A stretch of 64,000 nt of DNA from Morella rubra (lineage: Eukaryota > Streptophyta > Magnoliopsida > Fagales > Myricaceae): the NCBI GenBank assembly GCA_003952965.2, contig CM025851.1:33820689-33884688 (forward strand). Reading direction: 5' to 3'. The position numbers were made by a program, and so were the translations under genes. The stretch's first letter is position 1; every line of letters begins with the position of its first letter. The notes beneath the pieces are model-generated. The model did not search any database. It had not been told where the DNA came from and saw only the letters and a program-made list of their open reading frames with translations. Positions 61,201 through 64,000 of the stretch are shown here, piece after piece.

Positions 61201-61925
61201 AATCAATCAAGCTGCACAACGCATCTTTGGGTGAATAATATTATAGATGTCGCGTAGCACAATGTCATTGACAAGGACGAGTCGTAGAGTACTCATATTA
61301 AGGTGTACAAAGTTGCCTTGGAAATGTGATTCTTGATGCTCTTCTGTTTACTTGTATCTGATGCTCACTATTTTGATGCCGATAAAGCAATTTGTTTGAC
61401 CAAATTTGGTTACGGAAGTTATTGGAGAGAGGAGCAATTTTTTCACCTTCCCCTCTCTTTTGCTCTTACTGTTTTGGTCATTGGCGTATGCATGCAGGAG
61501 GGTGATCAGATGATATATAGGAAGATCTAATGACGGGAACTTCCAAAATTTTTACAGGGAAAAAGTACTCGTTTTGGTAACGGAAGTTTGAATATCCCAA
61601 ACTGCGTGCAGTTGTTTTCGTGGATAAAACTCCGAAAGACTTTTGCCTTCCCTACGAAACTCACTTTCGGTGAGACTCTTGAGTACAAAAAGAGGTGGAA
61701 AAAGTTTTTGCTGGCAGAAGTTGGCAAACTTGTCTCAATGGAATTCTTAAACTGGGAAATTATATTGGCAGAAGGTGCATGTACGTACATGTTTACATAT
61801 ATAACAAATCATACGGACTGTATATATATATGTCTGATTATCTCTACATATGAAATTGGATCATAGGGAGAAATTAGTTTGAAAAAAGGGAACAAGAAAG
61901 AAATCAGAAAGATGCAGCGCATGAA

Positions 61926-62030
61926 ATCGATCTCATCAGTAGCCCATCATCTTGTCCATTTTCCAACCTCCACTAGATAATTCAAAGCAAACTGACAACT
62001 ATAATCGATCTCATCAATAGCCCATCATCT
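61926..62030. repeat. Spaced 27-bp direct repeat
   Basis: 61926-61952 and 62004-62030 agree at 26 of 27 bases (ATCGATCTCATCA(G/A)TAGC then CCATCATCT). No gene is attached. Confidence 0.7.
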
Positions 62031-63788
62031 ATTTATGTCGACCTTTCCCATGGATAAGTACTTAAGAACATCATTTTCCCTCAAAGGTTGTAGCCAAAAA
62101 ACAAGAGAAAAAAAGGAAGCAAAAATATATCATCAATTTTTGGCAACCTTGTCTCAATCTTTATTGCAGACTTACCCTGGCTCGTAGGAAACTTAGAAAT
62201 GTGATCGAAGTCACCTAACGAAGAGACCTCATTTATGATCGATGAAGTGCCGTCCACATATTTTTGTTCATATTCCAGTTCAATGAACTTGTACAATTTG
62301 GTTTTGACCAAGAAGTTCATCCCTATCCCAAATTCCATTATAAATGCTTGGTGTTCTATGTGTGGCTAAACTTTTGCTACGGCATCTACAACAGAATGTG
62401 GTGCACTTTCAGCCAGTAAGCATCTGCGAAGAGTCCCTTCCCCCGAGGGCAACTTAGCTTTGGAAACCTAAAATTCGTATCAGACCTCAATCATTCTATG
62501 ATTTTGATAGGTCCAATTATGAGAGTCCATGCAGTTTGTACGACTTTTCATTTTGTCTTCTTAAATTATCTTCGACTGATCTAATCTCGTGGAGCTGCGC
62601 ATTGACACGGGTTAGAAAGCAGCTCACAAACAATTGCCTTAATGTTTAAACGTAGAAGAAGTTATGGCACAACGAGAGAAATTTTATGACTAAAAACGGT
62701 TAACAAATGTCTCGCACTACGTGTAATCCGACAGAAACAGATTCCACTTGAGACTCAGACTATCAATCTGCGAACTCTGATATGGGTTTATCATGTGCGA
62801 AACCAACTGATTATTTGGTGCCCATCTCAGCTAGCTACGTACGTACTCGGTACTTGACCTAAAAGGTAGTCCTCCGGCTCCGGTCATAAATCATTGCACC
62901 GGACGATGAACCATAATTAAGCTACCCACCATAACCAAGTATACATCTTGTTTCTAGTTGATCCGTCGCCCTCAATTAGTTGCATTCTAGAAGTTTATCA
63001 AGCACTGCATTAATTTATAGCACCTTGAATGATGGCAAAATGAACACTAATTAATATTGAGCTTACTGTAATTAGCAGATGAATCATGATGATTCTAGAG
63101 GGTAAATATTTTGCGTGTTTGTGTTGGATTGGGCTGTTGACTATAATAATTGCCTTTAAGGCTCCACTTTGTGGTCTTCTTGATCCGAATGATCAAACCA
63201 TGTGCGTAATATTATTAATTAAGCAGCTACTAAGAAAAAGGCAAAAATGGTCATAGGAAGGATCCTTGCCATCATCGATGTTGTTAGGTCTATGAACATT
63301 GTACTTTGCCCTAAAAATGATATGCATTTAACAAGCTTAATTACCAAATGGGATTGATGGTGATGCATGGGGGAATTTACAAAAGCCTTTGGTAAATGTT
63401 ATGTCAAACGTTTTACATGTGAGATCCACTTTTTGGACAATATTTTTACAAAAAGGAGACCAGGTCACATCGAGAATGAGAAGGTTATATTAAGAAATTG
63501 AGCTTGATTATCAGGTATTAATACCCATGGATCACGTGGAACCCAATTTACGCAACATTACAACCCTTTTGTTCGATGCTTCTGGGCTTGGTTGGGGCCC
63601 CCCAGCAGACACGATAAGATGACTCTGCTTCTTGGGCTCGCTTCCTTTTTACCAAAAAGCTTTTACATCTTTCCAAAATCTGTAGAATCTCGGCGTGCCG
63701 CATTTTAGGTATAAAAGATAACCGGGAATACCGATTTCTTGGGTTTTAGCATCAAACATTCTGGAAACTTCACATCATTGATTGAAAT

Positions 63789-63806
63789 GTCCACACGTGC
63801 GTGGAC
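63789..63806. promoter_or_regulatory. Near-palindrome around a G-box
   Basis: GTCCACACGTGCGTGGAC contains CACGTG at 63794-63799, the core bound by plant bZIP and bHLH factors. Possible upstream site of a gene to the right; unproven. Confidence 0.35.
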
Positions 63807-64000
63807 GACACTAGTTTTTTGTTTTTGTAAGAATATTGTAGACCGCTACTGGCGAGCATTGACGGATTGGAATTCTCGCTTCCTCATTTTTTTTAATCTA
63901 AATTAGATCATGATTTAATATACAAAAAGAAAGAAATAATATGTTTTGAAGGTCGTAAGATCTATACATTACTCAATAATTTAATACTAAGATTTAAATT

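Larger units (their letters stand above)
61201..64000. other. Gene-poor right end
   Basis: No gene recognised. Open stretches at 61588-61866 (+) and 62081-62338 (-) show no known domain, codon bias or splice context. 61926-61952 and 62004-62030 are a 27-bp direct repeat with one mismatch, 78 bp apart. A near-palindrome centred on the G-box CACGTG lies at 63789-63806, and a TATAAAAGATA motif near 63710 could be the promoter of a plus-strand gene beyond the window. Confidence 0.4.

Overview
The window is nuclear DNA from a flowering plant, almost certainly a eudicot. Genes have many short GT-AG introns, intergenic DNA is AT-rich, there are plant LINE and hAT relics and fold-back MITEs, and the protein families are plant-specific (PIN auxin carrier, class III peroxidase, PsbP-domain lumen protein, PLS-type PPR proteins). 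The species cannot be named from the sequence.

Layout: 564-4042 is a decayed LINE bounded by a 13-bp target-site duplication. 4.2-8.3 kb is intergenic with several fold-back elements. 8360-13148 (-) is a complete 7-exon PIN6-type auxin efflux carrier. 13.2-18.5 kb is intergenic, with two more MITEs and a 76-bp tandem duplication. 18583-21070 (+) is a complete 10-exon alcohol dehydrogenase. A LINE scrap lies at 21.3-21.9 kb. From about 22.0 to 32.95 kb no intact gene can be read. This stretch holds indel-ridden copies of Adh sequence and the damaged last exon of SPT5, and behaves like unpolished long-read gap fill. 32791-41432 (-) is the elongation factor SPT5, with 21 clean exons followed by the broken terminal exon. 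Then, all on +, come a class III peroxidase (43833-45215), a GT47/exostosin glycosyltransferase (46181-50387) and the thylakoid-lumen PsbP-domain protein PPD4 (51510-52915). A LINE RNase H scrap (-) is followed by two head-to-head intronless PPR genes (54082-55752 - and 55904-57733 +) separated by 151 bp. The right end (57.7-64 kb) is gene-poor, with a decayed hAT transposase at about 60.06-61.2 kb.

The genes do not form one pathway. PIN6 exports auxin at membranes, ADH works in anaerobic fermentation, SPT5 in nuclear transcription elongation, peroxidase and GT47 in the wall or secretory system, PPD4 in the chloroplast lumen, and the PPR proteins in organelle RNA processing. What links them is position: as I recall the Arabidopsis map, PIN6, ADH1, a peroxidase and PPD4 are near-neighbours around At1g77090-At1g77120, so the window looks like a conserved microsyntenic block. 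Exon boundaries were read by eye from splice sites, and frames were checked by summing exon lengths. I found no convincing new biological system. The most consequential observation is the suspected low-accuracy 11-kb segment, which breaks SPT5 and hides a rearranged Adh duplicate.
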